From assembly GCF_014204795.1 (NCBI RefSeq), contig NZ_JACHMB010000001.1, positions 9,312,501-9,376,500 of the forward strand: a stretch of 64,000 nucleotides of DNA. The letters run 5' to 3'. The DNA comes from Nonomuraea jabiensis. Lineage in GTDB: Bacteria; Actinomycetota; Actinomycetes; Streptosporangiales; Streptosporangiaceae. Shown here piece by piece: positions 60,938 through 64,000 of this stretch. Made by a program: the position numbers and the translations under genes. The notes below the pieces were generated by a model. The model searched no databases, was not told the DNA's origin, and saw nothing but the letters and a program-made list of their open reading frames with translations. Position 1 is the first letter of the stretch; every line of letters starts with the position of its first letter.

Positions 60938-62995
60938 ATGTCATCGGGCAGTGACGACAAGCCCGGATTGCTGGGATGCCGCCTGCGAGCGGCGCGCGAG
61001 ACGGCGTTCGTCGGGCGGGAGGAAGAAGTCGCGGTCTTCAACGCGGCGTTGTACGGCGGCGGCTGCAGCGTTCTGTACGTGCACGGCCCCGGCGGCATCG
61101 GGAAGTCGGCCCTGTTGCGGCGGTTCGCTCACGAGGCCGCGGTGGCGGGGCGGCCGGTGTCCATGGTGGACGGGCGCATGCTGGAGCCGGCGGCGTCGGA
61201 GGCCGAGCCGGTGCTTCGGGATGCGGACGCGGTGCTGCTGGTCGACGACTTCGAGCGGATTCAGGGCTTGGAGGGATGGCTGCGCGAGCGGTTCCTGCCA
61301 CGGGTGCCCGTGGGGGCGCTGGTGGTGATCGCCGGGCGGAACCCGCCGGACATGCGGTGGCAGGCCGATCCGGGATGGGCGGGGGCGCTGGAGGTGCTGC
61401 CGCTGCGCGACCTGCGGGCCGGAGACGCGCGGACCCTGCTGGACTCCTGCGGGGTGCCGGCCGAGTCGCGCGAGCCGCTGCTGGCCTTCGCGGGTGGCCA
61501 TCCGCTGGCGCTGCTGCTAGGGGCGGCCGTGGCGGTCAAGGACGGCGGGGCCGGCGGGCGGTGGAGGCCGAATCAGGACGTGGTGGCCACGCTGCTGGAT
61601 GAGCTGGTGGGGGAGTCGCCTTCGGCGGCGCATCGGCGGGCTCTGGAGATCTGCGCGCATGCGTACATGACGACGGAGGACCTGCTGCGGGCGGTCCTGC
61701 CGGAGGAGGCCGGGACGTTGTTCCGGTGGTTGCGGCGGTTGCCGTTCGTGGAGTCGAGCAGCCGCGGGCTGTTTCCGCATGACGTGGTGCGGGGGGTGCT
61801 GGAGGCGGACCTGCGATGGCGGGATCCGGAGGGGTACGCGGTCATGCACGACCGCATTCATGCGCATCTGGCGGAGAGGGTGCGCACGGCGAGCGACGCG
61901 GACGTGCCCGGCGCGGTGGCGGCACTGCTCCACCTGCATCGCGACAGCGGGGCGCCGGCCGATTTCCGCGGCTGCCACGACGAGGACGAGTTCCAGGAGG
62001 AGGTGCTGCGGGAGGAGGACATCGCTACCTTGCTCCGGGTGGTGACGGCAGCGGAGGGGGCGGCGTCCGCGGCCTGCGCCGCCTTCTGGGCGGAACGTCA
62101 GCCGGAGGCGTTCCGGCTGTATCGGCGGGCCGAAACCGGCGAGCCCGTGGCCTTCTCCGCGTGGTTGCGGCTGGCGGAACTCGATGAGGAGGAGCTGGCG
62201 GCCGATCCCGTCGTGGCCATGGCGTGGGCGCACGCGCGTGCCACCACGCCGTTGCGCGCCGGTGAACATCTGGCGGTCAGCCGGGTATGGGCGCTGCCGC
62301 CGTATCGGGGGAACTCGCCGGTGATGGAGGTGATCCAGTGGCGAGTGATCGGCAACTGTCTGAGGTCCGAGCGGCTGGCATGGTCATATATCGAGATACG
62401 GCATCCGAACCAGGCATGGGTGGAGCGGCTGCGGCGGCATTACGGGATGCGTGACATCTCCGGGCAGCCACAGCTGGGGGAGGTGTTCGCTCATGACTGG
62501 CGCGCGGTGCCGGCGCAGGCGTGGCTGGAGCGGATGAGCCGGTTGCTCGTCGCGGGGCCTGCCGCCCGCCCGGGTGCCGCGACGGCGAAGCTGGCGGTGC
62601 TGTCCCAGGCGGAGTTCGCCGAGGCGGTTCGCAAGGCCTTGCGGCAGTTGTCGCGGCCGGACGCGCTGGCCGTCTCCCCGCTGACGCGTACCAGGCTGAT
62701 CGCCGAGCGGGCCGGGCAGAACCCGGCCACGGCACTGGGGGACCTGCTCCGCCAGGCGATCGACGACCTGCGTGCGGATCCGCGCTCGGTCAAGTTCCAC
62801 CGGGCGCTGTCGGCCACGTTCCTGCGCGGCGCGCCCACCCAGGAGCTGGCCGCGGAAGGACTCGGCCTCCCTTTCACCACCTACCGCCGCCATCTGACGG
62901 CCGGCGTCGAACGGGTCTGCGCCGACCTGTGGCACCGGGAGCTGTACGGCACCGGCGTGCCGGTCCACCTGCGCCGCACGGCCCTGCCGCCGTGA
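60938..62995 (+). CDS. STAND-type ATPase with a C-terminal helix-turn-helix-like region
   Basis: 685 residues. AFVGREEEVAVFNAAL starts an AAA_16/STAND module, Walker A is VHGPGGIGKSALL, Walker B is AVLLVDDFERI, and GGHPLALLLGAAVAV is the usual 'GLPLAL' box. The middle is helical. The C-terminus (LAAEGLGLPFTTYRRHLTAGVERVCADLWHREL) looks like a DNA-binding helix pair, so the protein may be an ATP-dependent transcription regulator. Downstream of the VanY-like gene by 36 bp. Confidence 0.82.
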   Translation: MSSGSDDKPGLLGCRLRAARETAFVGREEEVAVFNAALYGGGCSVLYVHGPGGIGKSALLRRFAHEAAVAGRPVSMVDGRMLEPAASEAEPVLRDADAVLLVDDFERIQGLEGWLRERFLPRVPVGALVVIAGRNPPDMRWQADPGWAGALEVLPLRDLRAGDARTLLDSCGVPAESREPLLAFAGGHPLALLLGAAVAVKDGGAGGRWRPNQDVVATLLDELVGESPSAAHRRALEICAHAYMTTEDLLRAVLPEEAGTLFRWLRRLPFVESSSRGLFPHDVVRGVLEADLRWRDPEGYAVMHDRIHAHLAERVRTASDADVPGAVAALLHLHRDSGAPADFRGCHDEDEFQEEVLREEDIATLLRVVTAAEGAASAACAAFWAERQPEAFRLYRRAETGEPVAFSAWLRLAELDEEELAADPVVAMAWAHARATTPLRAGEHLAVSRVWALPPYRGNSPVMEVIQWRVIGNCLRSERLAWSYIEIRHPNQAWVERLRRHYGMRDISGQPQLGEVFAHDWRAVPAQAWLERMSRLLVAGPAARPGAATAKLAVLSQAEFAEAVRKALRQLSRPDALAVSPLTRTRLIAERAGQNPATALGDLLRQAIDDLRADPRSVKFHRALSATFLRGAPTQELAAEGLGLPFTTYRRHLTAGVERVCADLWHRELYGTGVPVHLRRTALPP

Positions 62996-63010
62996 ACGAC
63001 CGAGGGCGGG

Positions 63011-63703
<693 letters not shown>

Positions 63704-63732
63704 GGAACTCCGTTCATTCAGCAAAGGAGCGG

Positions 63733-64000
63733 TCAACAGGTCGGCGCTGCCAGCGCGCGGGCGCAGGCGCCGAGCCCGATCTCGCTGGAGGCCTTGACGA
63801 ACACCACGTCTCCCGGTTCGACGAGCGCGGTGGCCAGCTTGACGGCCCCGGCCACGTCCTCCGCGGTGTGGACGGCCACGCCCTGGTCCGAGGACTGCGC
63901 TGCCTCCGCCATCGCGAGCGGATCCCCTGCTCCGACCGCGATCAGCACGTCGAAGCCAAGGTCGGCGACGAGCCGGCCCATTTCCGCGTGCCGGGCGCGC
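63733..64000 (-). CDS. MurF-like Mur ligase, C-terminal part (5' end outside window)
   Basis: Open to the window edge. HAEMGRLVADLGFDVLIAVG...AVHTAEDVAGAVKLATALVEPGDVVFVKASSEIGLGACARAL matches the C-terminal domain of UDP-MurNAc-tripeptide:D-Ala-D-Ala ligases (GDVVLVKGSRxxGLE). Most of the gene is outside. With the racemase and the VanY-like enzyme it points to a cell-wall modification cluster; a second, non-housekeeping MurF is possible. Confidence 0.75.
   Translation of the reverse strand, partial: RARHAEMGRLVADLGFDVLIAVGAGDPLAMAEAAQSSDQGVAVHTAEDVAGAVKLATALVEPGDVVFVKASSEIGLGACARALAAPTC

Overview
The window is high-GC bacterial DNA with short intergenic gaps, many GTG/TTG starts and gene families typical of filamentous Actinobacteria: an ECF41 sigma factor, a CU044_5270 anti-sigma-like protein, an SCO6745-family protein, BtrH/DUF4872, Xre-MmyB regulators and many TetR/MarR/HxlR regulators. 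A Streptosporangiales-type host (Nonomuraea or a relative) is my inference; no rRNA or other taxonomic marker lies in the window. I saw no rRNA, tRNA or CRISPR array.

Layout. 1-2.85 kb: the 3' part of a tyrosine recombinase and a decayed coiled-coil gene, the edge of an old mobile element. 2.85-13.7 kb: accessory metabolic and regulatory genes, namely an ECF41 sigma factor with its two COE-type partners, a MarR-controlled FAD oxidase, transporters, a serine hydrolase and a small toxin/immunity-like locus. 13.7-24.6 kb: a gene graveyard holding pieces of a multicopper oxidase, Tn3, IS5 and IS21 transposases, a serine recombinase, a glyoxalase and a nonsense-interrupted PPOX gene, interspersed with intact genes. 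24.7-42.8 kb: one 18,069-bp Tn3-type element. It has matched inverted ends, a 6-bp target duplication, and it splits a single reading frame whose two halves rejoin in frame. It carries two TnpA genes (one frameshifted), two tyrosine recombinases, a serine resolvase, an ECF sigma/anti-sigma pair, a DUF3800 protein, a membrane NTPase-like TPR protein with a recent internal duplication, and an LRR/SUKH-like protein. 42.8-57.5 kb: regulator-plus-enzyme cassettes, each with a recognisable operator. 57.5-64 kb: a lipoprotein/histidine kinase/response regulator operon divergent from a VanY-like D,D-carboxypeptidase, a STAND ATPase, an Asp/Glu racemase and the 3' end of a MurF-like ligase, together suggesting a cell-wall theme.

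The main result is the reconstruction of the 18-kb transposon and its passengers, which look like recombination and conflict (defence) genes. Secondary results are a divergent pair of ECF41-type promoters with identical spacing, several perfect operator palindromes beside their likely regulators, and recurrent zinc-motif/long-coiled-coil proteins beside transposition genes.
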